From assembly GCF_000332975.1 (NCBI RefSeq), contig NZ_BANR01000004.1, forward strand, positions 496,001-560,000: a DNA stretch of 64,000 nucleotides. Reading direction: 5' to 3'. Shown here piece by piece: positions 8,290-16,616 of this stretch. A program made the translations under genes and the position numbers. The notes under the pieces are model-generated. The model had not been told where the DNA came from, made no database searches, and saw only the letters and a list, made by a program, of their open reading frames with translations. Positions within the stretch are counted from its first letter, which is position 1, and each line of letters begins with the position of its first letter. This DNA is from Gordonia aichiensis NBRC 108223. Its GTDB lineage: Bacteria; Actinomycetota; Actinomycetes; Mycobacteriales; Mycobacteriaceae.

Positions 8290-9135
8290 GTGACGGACAC
8301 GTACAACGGGGACACTCCGCGCGCGGTAGACGACGAAATGACCGAGTTCGAGCACGAATTCGAGCCGGAAACGCCAGATGACGCAGATGCGGAAGGGCCG
8401 CGCGAACCGACGGTGACAGTGGTCATTCCGGCCCGCAACGAAGCCCTCAATCTGCCTTACGTTGCCGAGCGTATGCCAGTGGTCGATGAGATCGTCGTCG
8501 TCGACGGCAACTCCACAGACGACACGATGGCCGTGGCGCGTCGGCTGTGGCCCGACGCGGTGATCATCCCTCAGACACGCGGCGGTAAGGGCAATGCCCT
8601 CGCCTGTGGTTTCGCCGCCGCGACGTGCGACATCATCGTGATGATCGACGCCGATGGTTCGACCGATCCCGCCGAGATCCCCAGATTCGTCGAAGCGCTG
8701 GTCGGTGGCGCCGACCTGGCGAAGGGCAGCCGGTTCTCGCACGGTGGCGGCAGTGACGACATCACGACGTTCCGACGCCTCGGCAACAAGGGATTGAACT
8801 TCCTCGTCAACCGGATATTCCACACCGAGTTCGCCGATCTCTGCTACGGCTACAACGCCTTCTGGCGTCATCACGTATCCGTACTCGACCTGCCCGACGT
8901 CGCCCTGGCGGAACCACAGTGGGGCGATGGGTTCGAGATCGAGACGGTCATCAATGTGCGTATGGCACGTGGTGGTCTGACCATCAAGGAGGTCGGCTCA
9001 CATGAGAGCTGCCGAATTCATGGACGCAGCAACCTCAATGCGTTCAGCGACGGCTTTCGCGTGCTGCGCACCATCGGGTACGAGCGTCGCACGCACCGCG
9101 CGCTGACGCGCGCACAGGTCGTCGACCCGGCATAG
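8290..9135 (+). CDS. GT2 family glycosyltransferase (dolichol/polyprenyl-phosphate sugar transferase-like)
   Basis: 281 residues from GTG 8290 with AAGGGGAG 4 bases upstream. After an acidic 45-residue leader comes a GT-A domain: VTVVIPARNEALNLP, DEIVVVDGNSTDDT, then MIDADGSTDPAE carrying the metal-binding D-x-D near residue 120, and the acceptor-side QWGDGFEIE. No C-terminal membrane anchor is present. The family typically transfers hexose from a nucleotide sugar to a polyprenyl phosphate or a cell-envelope acceptor. It is divergent from the PobA-like gene across an iron box and convergent with the 720-residue membrane protein, so it probably belongs to the same island. Donor and acceptor are unknown. 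Confidence 0.85.
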   Translation: MTDTYNGDTPRAVDDEMTEFEHEFEPETPDDADAEGPREPTVTVVIPARNEALNLPYVAERMPVVDEIVVVDGNSTDDTMAVARRLWPDAVIIPQTRGGKGNALACGFAAATCDIIVMIDADGSTDPAEIPRFVEALVGGADLAKGSRFSHGGGSDDITTFRRLGNKGLNFLVNRIFHTEFADLCYGYNAFWRHHVSVLDLPDVALAEPQWGDGFEIETVINVRMARGGLTIKEVGSHESCRIHGRSNLNAFSDGFRVLRTIGYERRTHRALTRAQVVDPA

Positions 9136-9167
9136 CGCCACCAGCAGAAGACTGGAACGAACCAGGA

Positions 9168-11330
9168 CTAACGAGGCGCCGTCTGCGGATCGTGCTCGAG
9201 CACAAGGGTGTCGGGGTTTTCCCACACCGTCCGCCAGCCGGGCGTCTCGCGCATGATTCGTTCGAACTCGGCGGGAGCGCCGGGACGGTACTCGCCGTAA
9301 TACTCGATGACCCGCCGCGACTGGGTGGTGAAGGCGATGATCGTCGGCTTGTCGGTCTCGCCGACCTTCCACTCGAGCCAGCCGAGTTGTTCGGGTGTCG
9401 GGAAAGTACCACGGGTGTCGGCCAACTCGAAGGACAGCGGGTAGTCGAAGTACGGATTGGCGAGGGTCAGCGGCGCGTAGTTCTCATTGACCCGAGCGGG
9501 AAGCCCGGCCCCGTAGAGCATGATGATTCGCGTGCCGGGCGGCGCGGATGCGGTGATGCGGTCGATGGCGTCGACCTGGGCTCTGGTTTCGACGACGGTA
9601 GGCCACAGTGCGACATACGCGTAGGCGCCCGCAAGTGCGGCTGTCACGACGGCCAGACTGCTCGCCCATGCGAGTAATGCGCGGCGTCCGCGTCTGCGAA
9701 AACCATCAAGGGCCGCAACGATGTACGGAGCGGCGAGGAGTCCGCACCCCAGTAGCGAGTACAGGTAGACGCGGAAGATGGCCTCGCCTCCGTAGCTCTG
9801 TCCGAGCAGGAGTGCGAGAGGAGAGAACGCCACGATCGCGCAGGCGATCACATACGGACGCTTGTTCTTCCACCCGACGACGGCGGCGAGACCCGCGAAG
9901 AGCAACACGCCGGCAGACAGGGCCCGACAGATCAGCGAGGTGATCTCCTTGGCAGGCACGCCGGAAGCGGTGACGTTGCTGGTGGCGTTGCTGACCGGAT
10001 TGCCTCCCGAGAGAATCCCGTACGGCGCAACGGCGTCGAAGTTGAGGGCGAGGTATGCGCCCGCGATACCGATCATCACCGCCACCGCCCACCACGGACG
10101 CATCTGTCGGAAGATGACGAGCGCGACGGCGGCGGCGAGCACCCAGAACGGGGTGAGTTGATGTGTCGGGACAATCGCCGCGAACGGAACGATGGCAAGG
10201 ATCCCCGTTTGACGATGATGTCGCGAGGCGATCAGCATCGCGAGAAGGCCGTAGGCGATGACAAGACTCCATGCCTGTGGCGAGAAATAGTCCTGGGCAA
10301 CCCAGTTCACCATCTCGACGCAGAAGGCCGCGGTGATCGCGACGCGAGTCGACGATCCGATCGTGCGTGCCGCGGAGTAGACGATGATCGCGATCAACAG
10401 GTGGATGACGAGCGCGAACACGTGCGCCAACGACATCGGGTCGAACCCGGTGACATCGGAGAACCATGCGGAGGTGACGAAGAACGCCGGCCATTGCGCA
10501 TAGATGTCGGTGCCGTTGGGCTGGATGAGATCGTGTGCCATCACGTAGCGCACGACGGCGATGTGTTTGTACGTCCACTCGTACAGCGGCACTTCCGTTC
10601 CGAGCCAGGTGGTCCCGCGTTCGATGACGATCAGCGTGAGGAGGGCCGCCACCGCGACGGGAACGCGACGTCGCGCGATCGCGATGACGAAGGCGACGGC
10701 GACGAGAACGACCGCGGGGATGAGGAGCATGCCCGCGCCGGAGAACAGCAGGCCGTAGAAGCCGGCGTCGACGCCAGGCAGCCCGATGCCCAACGCGGCG
10801 ATCCACAGGACGAGGGCGAGCGCGAGGAACACGAGCGATACGTCGAAGCCAACGCCGCGCAGCGAGGTACGCGCGCGGGAAGCGAGGTCGGACGGCCACG
10901 AACGCACCGGTGGTACGGAATGTTCGCGAACGTACCAGTACACGCTGCTGCTTGCGACTGCCAGGATTTCGACCACGAGGATCGCCGATGGATGCCACCT
11001 GTAGGACCACATCGCACCGATCGCGATGATGGTCATGATCGACATGCTGAGCGTCACGACGGCCGCGGGGAGAAGCCTGCGCGGGACATGCACCCACGTG
11101 GTGATCGCGGCTCCGGGACCGACGAACACGAACGCGGCGACGAGCACCGCGCGCATGGGACCAGGTAGCGGGATCAGGCCGAAAAGTCCGATCACGGAGG
11201 AGATCAGCGCGACATCGGCGAGTCGGTAGGTGACCCGTTGTGGGAGCAGCGCTTCGGCAGTGGGCGCTGACGACTGCGCATCTGTGTCGGAGGTGGCGTC
11301 GAGGGAATCCGGCGGTGCACTCGTGGTCAC
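9168..11330 (-). CDS. Large polytopic membrane protein, possible glycan polymerase or GT-C-type transferase
   Basis: 720 residues from GTG 11330, which overlaps the stop of the preceding GT2 gene (GTGA). The open frame extends to 11594 but that part is a shadow of the GT2 gene. A short polar N-terminus is followed by well over a dozen hydrophobic helices, then a soluble C-terminal part of about 130 residues with DYPLSFELADTRG. The layout, many helices plus a periplasmic tail, fits Wzy-like polymerases or GT-C glycosyltransferases, but I see no diagnostic motif. It is the last gene of an operon with two GT2 enzymes and a GH16 hydrolase, which supports a glycan role. Confidence 0.7.
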   Translation of the reverse strand: MTTSAPPDSLDATSDTDAQSSAPTAEALLPQRVTYRLADVALISSVIGLFGLIPLPGPMRAVLVAAFVFVGPGAAITTWVHVPRRLLPAAVVTLSMSIMTIIAIGAMWSYRWHPSAILVVEILAVASSSVYWYVREHSVPPVRSWPSDLASRARTSLRGVGFDVSLVFLALALVLWIAALGIGLPGVDAGFYGLLFSGAGMLLIPAVVLVAVAFVIAIARRRVPVAVAALLTLIVIERGTTWLGTEVPLYEWTYKHIAVVRYVMAHDLIQPNGTDIYAQWPAFFVTSAWFSDVTGFDPMSLAHVFALVIHLLIAIIVYSAARTIGSSTRVAITAAFCVEMVNWVAQDYFSPQAWSLVIAYGLLAMLIASRHHRQTGILAIVPFAAIVPTHQLTPFWVLAAAVALVIFRQMRPWWAVAVMIGIAGAYLALNFDAVAPYGILSGGNPVSNATSNVTASGVPAKEITSLICRALSAGVLLFAGLAAVVGWKNKRPYVIACAIVAFSPLALLLGQSYGGEAIFRVYLYSLLGCGLLAAPYIVAALDGFRRRGRRALLAWASSLAVVTAALAGAYAYVALWPTVVETRAQVDAIDRITASAPPGTRIIMLYGAGLPARVNENYAPLTLANPYFDYPLSFELADTRGTFPTPEQLGWLEWKVGETDKPTIIAFTTQSRRVIEYYGEYRPGAPAEFERIMRETPGWRTVWENPDTLVLEHDPQTAPR

Positions 11331-12646
11331 AGGGTCGCTCCGGTAGTGATGGTCGCCCCTTCGCGTGCTGCCAGCAACGGAGTCGCCTGCTTGCCCGCCC
11401 GTCGTTCCTGGGCGAGTGCCCACGGACCGCGGAACACGGAGAAGACCTCGAGTCGACCCACTGACGCAGAGATGTCGACGAGCATGTGATCGGGTGGACG
11501 GCAGACACCGCCGTAGGCGGCCGAGGCGCGGAACACCGAACGAAAACGTCTGCGTAACACAGAGAATGCGAGACGGCGGTGCGTGCGGTCGCAAGCGATC
11601 TTGGTCAGGACCGCGCCGAGTCCTGCTCCGTATCCGCGCGCTTGCGAGAGCAGGGCGTCGTTGTCGCTGCGATGTCGGTGCCAGACTATCGCCGACGGCT
11701 CGGACACCAGGCTGTACCCGGCTACGAGAACGCGCAGGAACATGTCGAGATCCTCGCCGCCCATCGTCTTCGTGCCTGTCCCCAGTGCCTCGTCGAACCC
11801 GCCGAGGCGCACGATGCGATCCCGGTCGACCGCGAAATTGGCTCCGGTCCCGTAGATCCCGACCTGGTACGGGAACAGCGGGATGTCCTCTGGCGGATCG
11901 TCCAGGGAGTACCGACGTGCGGTGACATTGTCGGCCCAGGAGACCCGCCAGTCGAAGTACGCCTGTGCCGGCGTGCGCAACTCACCGCTGGGGACCAATC
12001 CGCACACGCAGGCGACGTCGTCTGCGCGCGCGAAGCCCGCCAGCAGGCCCGCGATCCAGCCGGGGTCGACCACCACATCGTCGTCGGTGAACGCGACTAT
12101 CTCGTGCGAGGCCGCCAACAACCCTGTGTTCCGTGCGGCCGACAGACCGGGCACAGGTTCGGTGACCAGGCGCACACGCTCGTCACCGCACTTGTTCACG
12201 ACCCGAGCGGTCGCGTCGGTCACGGGTGCGTTGTCGACGACGAGGATCTCGAGTGGGGAATGTGGAAGGCGCATGAGCGATTCCAGGGCGGATCGTAGAT
12301 CCTCGGGACGCTCGCGCGTGCACACCACGATCGACACCGGTTGATCGCGTAGCGCGGGGGTACTCGCCGGCATCGCCGGTGGAATCGTCACGGTCGCGAG
12401 CCCGTTCCGGAGCGGCGTCTCCGCGAAACGTACGGGCACACCGGAATTGCGGATGAGTATTCGCGCACGGGTGTACCCTTCGGCGTCGACCGGACGACAG
12501 ACGACGGTGTCGCCGACCGATCGACGCATGCGTGCGAGCTCTGCTGTGTCGAGTTGCCCGACCCAGGTCGCATCGGGCCATTCCGGTCCTCCTGTGCTGG
12601 GCATGACAGGATGCAATTCGACTGGCGCCGTGAACAAATCGGTCAT
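11327..12646 (-). CDS. GT2 family glycosyltransferase
   Basis: 439 residues. The ATG at 12646 overlaps the GH16 stop (ATGA), and the longer open frame to 12793 encodes an arginine-rich shadow. A roughly 105-residue N-terminal domain is followed by a GT-A core: SIVVCTRERPEDL, LEILVVDNAP, GLSAARNTGL, AFTDDDVVVDPGW with the DxD metal site, and GGEDLDMFLRV downstream. This pattern is shared by processive and non-processive GT2 enzymes, including rhamnosyl- and mycofactocin-type transferases. A C-terminal region of about 100 residues follows without clear membrane helices. It is fourth gene of a tightly coupled five-gene operon. Confidence 0.85.
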   Translation of the reverse strand: MTDLFTAPVELHPVMPSTGGPEWPDATWVGQLDTAELARMRRSVGDTVVCRPVDAEGYTRARILIRNSGVPVRFAETPLRNGLATVTIPPAMPASTPALRDQPVSIVVCTRERPEDLRSALESLMRLPHSPLEILVVDNAPVTDATARVVNKCGDERVRLVTEPVPGLSAARNTGLLAASHEIVAFTDDDVVVDPGWIAGLLAGFARADDVACVCGLVPSGELRTPAQAYFDWRVSWADNVTARRYSLDDPPEDIPLFPYQVGIYGTGANFAVDRDRIVRLGGFDEALGTGTKTMGGEDLDMFLRVLVAGYSLVSEPSAIVWHRHRSDNDALLSQARGYGAGLGAVLTKIACDRTHRRLAFSVLRRRFRSVFRASAAYGGVCRPPDHMLVDISASVGRLEVFSVFRGPWALAQERRAGKQATPLLAAREGATITTGATL

Positions 12647-13470
12647 GTGCCGGAGCTCCGTTCGGTTGTGGTCACCCGAATCCAATCGACCGTCATCGTG
12701 GCGGGGAAGGCGGTGTCGGCCGACGGCGGGCCGGGCCAGTCGCCTCCGACGGCGACGTTGAGCAAGACATGGAAGGGGGCATCGAACACCCATTGGGAGC
12801 CCGCGGCGAGATCGGACGGTGTCACGGAGAACAGCTCGCGGTCGTCGATGCCGGTGACGATGCGACCGGGCGCCTTGCGAATCCAGTAGGTGTGGAATGT
12901 GTCGGCGAGCGGGAAGGGGGCCGGGCCCGAAGCCGAGAGGTTCTGGCCGCGTGGGTCGGAGTTCGCAGGCGTGTGGATTCCGGTGTGGTAATCGGTTGCG
13001 GCGTTCAGTGTCTCGATCACGTCGATTTCTCCTGCGCGCGGCCAGCCAACCTCGTCGAGGGAGTCGCCGAGAAGCCAGAACGCCGGGTGCAGTCCCTGGC
13101 CTGACGGAAGCGAGATGCGTGCAGAGACGGTGCCGTAGAGCAGGGAGTACTTGCCGCGGGTGGTGAGGCGGGCCGAGGTGATGGTGTCGCCGTCGCGTCG
13201 GGCTGTGATCAGTAGGTGTCCCTTGCCGTCGAGTCTCACGTTGCGTGTGCTGTCGGTGTAGACCTGCTGTTCTCTGTTACCCCAGCCCCCACCTCCGGTC
13301 TCGGCGGTCCACACTCCGCCGATGGGGCCGGCCGGACCGTCGAATTCGTCTGAGACGACGTGCGTATCGGCGGTGCTCGTTGCGGGATCTGCGTTTCCGC
13401 GTGGTAGTGCACATGCCGTGAGTGAGAGGGCGAGCACGCCGGTGACCGCGCACACGAGTTGCCGTTTCAT
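12643..13470 (-). CDS. GH16 family lipoprotein (beta-glucanase-like)
   Basis: 275 residues from ATG 13470. A lipoprotein signal runs from a KR start through hydrophobic VLALSL to lipobox LTAC with Cys20, so the mature enzyme should be anchored outside the membrane. The glycoside hydrolase family 16 active-site signature E-x-D-x-x-E is complete as EIDVIE (Glu148 nucleophile, Glu153 acid/base by family rule). It is preceded by HPAFWLLGDSLDEVGWPRAGE and followed by the usual beta-sandwich strands. The family hydrolyses or transglycosylates beta-1,3/1,4-glucans and galactans. Its place between glycosyltransferase genes suggests it trims or remodels the glycan made by the operon. Both ends overlap neighbours by 4 bases. 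Confidence 0.88.
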   Translation of the reverse strand: MKRQLVCAVTGVLALSLTACALPRGNADPATSTADTHVVSDEFDGPAGPIGGVWTAETGGGGWGNREQQVYTDSTRNVRLDGKGHLLITARRDGDTITSARLTTRGKYSLLYGTVSARISLPSGQGLHPAFWLLGDSLDEVGWPRAGEIDVIETLNAATDYHTGIHTPANSDPRGQNLSASGPAPFPLADTFHTYWIRKAPGRIVTGIDDRELFSVTPSDLAAGSQWVFDAPFHVLLNVAVGGDWPGPPSADTAFPATMTVDWIRVTTTERSSGT

Positions 13471-14156
13471 CCGCTGGTCACCGGCGCGGGTTCGATCTGC
13501 CCCAAGTCCGACGTGTCGTCCGACCGGTCTCCGGGAGCGCGTACCCGTCCACTCGACACCCCGGCGACGACGACAGCGACGAGGATCGGGTAGACGATCA
13601 GTCGCTGGGTGCCGCCCGAGCCGAACCATCCGGTGAGACCCGTTGCGTAGGAGATGAATGCGACCGTCGCGATGATCCCGGCAAGCGCCACGATCGCGCG
13701 GATACCCGGCGTCAAGAGTGTGGAACCGGAGAATCCGATCATCGCGACCCCGACCGAAGCGAGCACGAAGAACGTCGTGAGTGCGGCCGAATGATGTTGA
13801 TAGTCGGTCTTCTCGGTGATGATCCCGCTGACCGCCAGTCCGAATCCGGCGATCAGCAACGCGCCGGCGTGGGGAAACGTGACGATCCGTCGTAGAGCCC
13901 AGCTCGCCGCAACGGTCGAGATGGCGAGGCCGGTGAGGACCAGGCTCACGTTCATCACGGGGTAGAGCGCGCTGCAGGGCCAACGACCTTGTGGTCCACA
14001 GAATTCGAGTCCTAGCGGTCCGAGTTGGTCGACACGGTACGAGTAGTGTCCCCGCCATGTCGCGGAGACCACCCACTCGGCGGCGAAGAACTGGAGAACG
14101 ATGAGCGCGGCGACCAGGGTGATACGAGGGTCACGGAGGAGTCGGAGGATTGTCAT
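13467..14156 (-). CDS. DUF998-like integral membrane protein
   Basis: 229 residues from ATG 14156, with about seven hydrophobic helices. The first comes right at the N-terminus and is followed by a short loop containing two cysteines (FCGPQGRWPC). Topology and length fit DUF998-type membrane proteins, whose function is unknown. A hydrophilic C-terminal tail of about 30 residues ends the protein. It is coupled on both sides by 4-base overlaps to the GT2 and the GH16 gene, so it is presumably made together with them and may take part in glycan or lipid handling. No catalytic motif is visible. Confidence 0.6.
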   Translation of the reverse strand: MTILRLLRDPRITLVAALIVLQFFAAEWVVSATWRGHYSYRVDQLGPLGLEFCGPQGRWPCSALYPVMNVSLVLTGLAISTVAASWALRRIVTFPHAGALLIAGFGLAVSGIITEKTDYQHHSAALTTFFVLASVGVAMIGFSGSTLLTPGIRAIVALAGIIATVAFISYATGLTGWFGSGGTQRLIVYPILVAVVVAGVSSGRVRAPGDRSDDTSDLGQIEPAPVTSG

Positions 14157-15172
14157 CGGATCGGGTTGGCCTCTCTGGGGCAGGCATCGCGGTGGGAATC
14201 ACCTCTGCGGGAGTGGTCGGCCACGACTGGTGCGGCACGGCCGATCGATGTCACCATTCCGACACAGAACCCCGTGCACGTCACGAGTAGTCCGGCGAGG
14301 AGAGCCACGGCCCGGGTCGGTGTGTGTCGGGAGCGCCACATGCCCTGCGGCAGAGTGCGGGTCGCGTATCCGCGCTCGGCGGCCAGCGCGGCGTCGGCCG
14401 AGGTCAAGCGCGCCAGCGTGGCCTTCGAGCGCCCTTCTTGATAGCAGCGGCGGCTGAAGTAGGTGAAGCTGTTTCGGTCGGGTGACACCGCGTGGCGGAC
14501 CCGGAAGCCGGTGTCGCGCACGATCCTCGAGTGTGGAAATCGTTGGCGCAGTGCAATTCCCATCAGCGTCTCTTCGCACCCCGCAGGGAGGTCACGGTGC
14601 CGGCCGAGTGCGGTGGAGAATCCTCCGATGACCTCGAGCCGGTCGCGGCGTACCGCCATAGCCGCCCCGATCGGGTTGCGGATCTGTGCACCGTTCTCGG
14701 GTAGACCGCGATAGTCACAGCCGACGACCCAGCCGAATTCCTCGGGAAACCACGTCGGCTGCGGGAGGATCCAGTTGGGTGTGATCGCACCACCCAATGC
14801 GCTGATCTCGTCGTCGGCGAAGCGTGTTCGAATGGCGTCAAAGGACCCGGAGTCGGGCTCGGCGTCGTCGTCGATGAAGACCAGTACCTCACCTCGCGCC
14901 ATACGGGTGCCGGTATTCCGCGCGCCAGAAAGACCGCGCGCCTGCGTGGATGGGCTGACTCGGACCGCGGAATCGTCGACACCGAGCTGCGATGTCAGCA
15001 TCGCGAGCAGCTCGTCGTTGTGGTCGACCACGACGACGAGTTCGTCGCCCGGGTGCAGTTGGGCGCGTGTCGCGGCGATCGCGCGCGAGAGAAGGTCCGC
15101 GCGGCCGCAGGTGTAGCAGCAGATGATCGCCGACAGCGTGGGCGCAGCTGGCTGCGAGGAGAGGTGCGGCAA
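14153..15172 (-). CDS. GT2 family glycosyltransferase, first gene of the glycan operon
   Basis: 339 residues from a TTG at 15172, with GGAG 8 bases upstream; no better in-frame start exists. The GT-A core is clear: SAIICCYTCGRADLL, DELVVVVDHNDE, GLSGARNTGTRMA, VFIDDDAEPD (DxD metal site near residue 107), and PAGCEETLMGIALRQ. The last 60 residues hold one hydrophobic segment (ALLAGLLVTCTGFCVGMV), likely a membrane anchor. It resembles bacterial GT2 enzymes of envelope glycan or glycolipid assembly. Tandem iron boxes lie 33-75 bases upstream, making this the iron-controlled entry gene of the operon that ends at 9168. Confidence 0.85.
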   Translation of the reverse strand: MPHLSSQPAAPTLSAIICCYTCGRADLLSRAIAATRAQLHPGDELVVVVDHNDELLAMLTSQLGVDDSAVRVSPSTQARGLSGARNTGTRMARGEVLVFIDDDAEPDSGSFDAIRTRFADDEISALGGAITPNWILPQPTWFPEEFGWVVGCDYRGLPENGAQIRNPIGAAMAVRRDRLEVIGGFSTALGRHRDLPAGCEETLMGIALRQRFPHSRIVRDTGFRVRHAVSPDRNSFTYFSRRCYQEGRSKATLARLTSADAALAAERGYATRTLPQGMWRSRHTPTRAVALLAGLLVTCTGFCVGMVTSIGRAAPVVADHSRRGDSHRDACPREANPIR

Positions 15173-15204
15173 CTTCGACTCCGGACTGCATGCGGGACGG
15201 CGGA

Positions 15205-15223
15205 CGACGGTAGCCTAACCCAT
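15205..15223. promoter_or_regulatory. Secondary IdeR-like box upstream of glycan operon
   Basis: The core TAGCCTAACCC matches TTAGGTTAGGCTAACCTAA at 12 of 19 positions plus the centre. It lies 24 bases from the stronger box at 15229-15247, in the same register relative to the GT2 start at 15172, so the two may act as a tandem operator. Confidence 0.5.
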
Positions 15224-15228
15224 ATGTA

Positions 15229-15247
15229 TTAGGGAAGGCTAACCAAA
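15229..15247. promoter_or_regulatory. Strong IdeR/DtxR-type iron box
   Basis: TTAGGGAAGGCTAACCAAA agrees with the IdeR consensus TTAGGTTAGGCTAACCTAA at 16 of 19 positions, the best match in the window. It is 57 bases upstream of the first GT2 gene of the minus-strand glycan operon and just beyond the 3' end of the acyltransferase gene. Confidence 0.82.
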
Positions 15248-15281
15248 GAAGCGATGGTCACATCTCGGATCTCGACCCGAG

Positions 15282-16559
15282 CTATCCCGACCTGGGGACC
15301 GTCTCGTCGAGCGCTGCCGACGCCTGCGACGGGACGTCGTCGAGCGCTGCCGCCACCGCATCGGGGGCGAAGACATCGTCTCGGAAGGTTGCTGTGAGAC
15401 AGAGACTCCCGGTGACCGACGTACTCGTCACCGTGATCCCGGTGGGCGAAGGGGGATCGGCGACGCCGATGACATATGCGGTGTCGGGGTCGGTGAATGT
15501 CCACCGCCCACGACGCCCCGGGACGACGCCACCCGAGGAGTGGAGCAGATCGATCGCGGCCTCGCCCGCGGGTGTCCACGACCGTAGGGCGTCGTTCCCG
15601 CTGGTTCCTCGACGCTGCGCCAACCTCGACTTGATCGCCGTCACAACAAGATTCGCCACCGGTCGCCCCATGGTCGACGCAGCCGAGAGTTCGGCCTGCA
15701 AAGCCGTGGGAGATGTATCCGGGAGTACAGCGAAGTCGAGACCTGCCGCGAAGTTGGCCATCGTGCCCACCGAGCGCGGTAGGTAGGCCCGCGCGTCGAA
15801 CGGAAGGGTGACCATCGGATTGACCCGCAGGCCCGCTGCCGTCAACGCTCGTACCAGTGCGACGGTGTAGATCGCGAACATTCCGACATCGGGTGCGCGT
15901 ACTACTCGCTGGGCGCGCATCGATTCGACGACCTTCGTGTCGAACCGAACCATCACGCTCGTCGTCGAACCGGGCCGATCGATTGCCACCATCTGGCAGG
16001 GGTGCGGTGGACGGAAGTCGCGGGAGAGATGCATGCGCGCGAGCGCGACGACCCTTCGCGGATCGCACAGGACTGACGCCCCTGCGATCGCCAGGGCCGA
16101 TGTGGACGTGCGAAGCCGTGGCAGCAGTGTGACGTCCACGTCGTCGACGCCGAGGAGGACGTCGACGATCGTGTTGACCAGGGTGGTGTCGCCGAGCCCG
16201 TGGTCGTAGTCGATAGCCATGTGATCGTCGCTGAGGACGACACGGAGGTGTCCCGGCGCGCGCGACGACAACTCGTCGAGCAGCGTTCTGGGATCGCCGG
16301 TTGCCGGTGCGGTGTGAACGGCGGTTGCAAGCGCGTCGGGTGCGAAGAGCCACGTGCGACGGTCGGCAGACGGCTGGAGTCCGATCCGGGTGTGCGGACC
16401 GAGTTCGGCGAAGCGGCGGAGTCGAGCGGTCGCGGTGCGCGCGTCCGGGAGCGCGAGCGGTCCGAGAACGACAGCGCTTCGCCGCGACGCGTGGTGCACG
16501 TCGATGGCCGCGCCCGTCACGGGGCGCGCAGTGTCGAGTCGGGGTGCCGGGCAGCTCAT
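15282..16559 (-). CDS. Condensation/PapA/WES-type acyltransferase (HxxxD)
   Basis: 425 residues from ATG 16559. The catalytic motif HxxxD appears as DYDHGLGDT with His120 and Asp124. The surrounding layout (N-terminal core strands, later VNPMVTLPFDARAYLP and a C-terminal latch region) suits the CoA-dependent acyltransferase superfamily that includes condensation domains, PapA proteins and wax-ester synthases. These enzymes join an acyl thioester to an alcohol or amine. A longer arginine-rich frame on the same strand (15229-16578) is a shadow. No Shine-Dalgarno is seen; the ATG lies 13 bases from an iron box, compatible with a leaderless message. It may attach an acyl or aminobenzoyl group to the glycan, but the acceptor is unknown. 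Confidence 0.78.
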   Translation of the reverse strand: MSCPAPRLDTARPVTGAAIDVHHASRRSAVVLGPLALPDARTATARLRRFAELGPHTRIGLQPSADRRTWLFAPDALATAVHTAPATGDPRTLLDELSSRAPGHLRVVLSDDHMAIDYDHGLGDTTLVNTIVDVLLGVDDVDVTLLPRLRTSTSALAIAGASVLCDPRRVVALARMHLSRDFRPPHPCQMVAIDRPGSTTSVMVRFDTKVVESMRAQRVVRAPDVGMFAIYTVALVRALTAAGLRVNPMVTLPFDARAYLPRSVGTMANFAAGLDFAVLPDTSPTALQAELSAASTMGRPVANLVVTAIKSRLAQRRGTSGNDALRSWTPAGEAAIDLLHSSGGVVPGRRGRWTFTDPDTAYVIGVADPPSPTGITVTSTSVTGSLCLTATFRDDVFAPDAVAAALDDVPSQASAALDETVPRSG

Positions 16560-16571
16560 TACATGCAGACT

Positions 16572-16590
16572 TTAACAAAGCCTTACCTAA
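16572..16590. promoter_or_regulatory. IdeR-like iron box upstream of acyltransferase gene
   Basis: Read on the minus strand, TTAGGTAAGGCTTTGTTAA matches the iron-box consensus at 14 of 19 positions. It ends 13 bases before the acyltransferase ATG, the position expected for an operator overlapping the promoter. Confidence 0.65.
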
Positions 16591-16616
16591 CTAGCGCGGC
16601 CCGTCTCGAATGTCCA

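Noticed and set aside
10158-11168. Plus-strand 336-codon frame opposite the 720-residue membrane protein
   Set aside because: Composition (Asp/Arg/Glu/His-rich) is typical of antisense to hydrophobic codons; no start signal or motif.
15229-16578. 449-codon minus-strand frame
   Set aside because: It is arginine-rich and overlaps the acyltransferase in another frame; the other frame has the HxxxD motif and fold.
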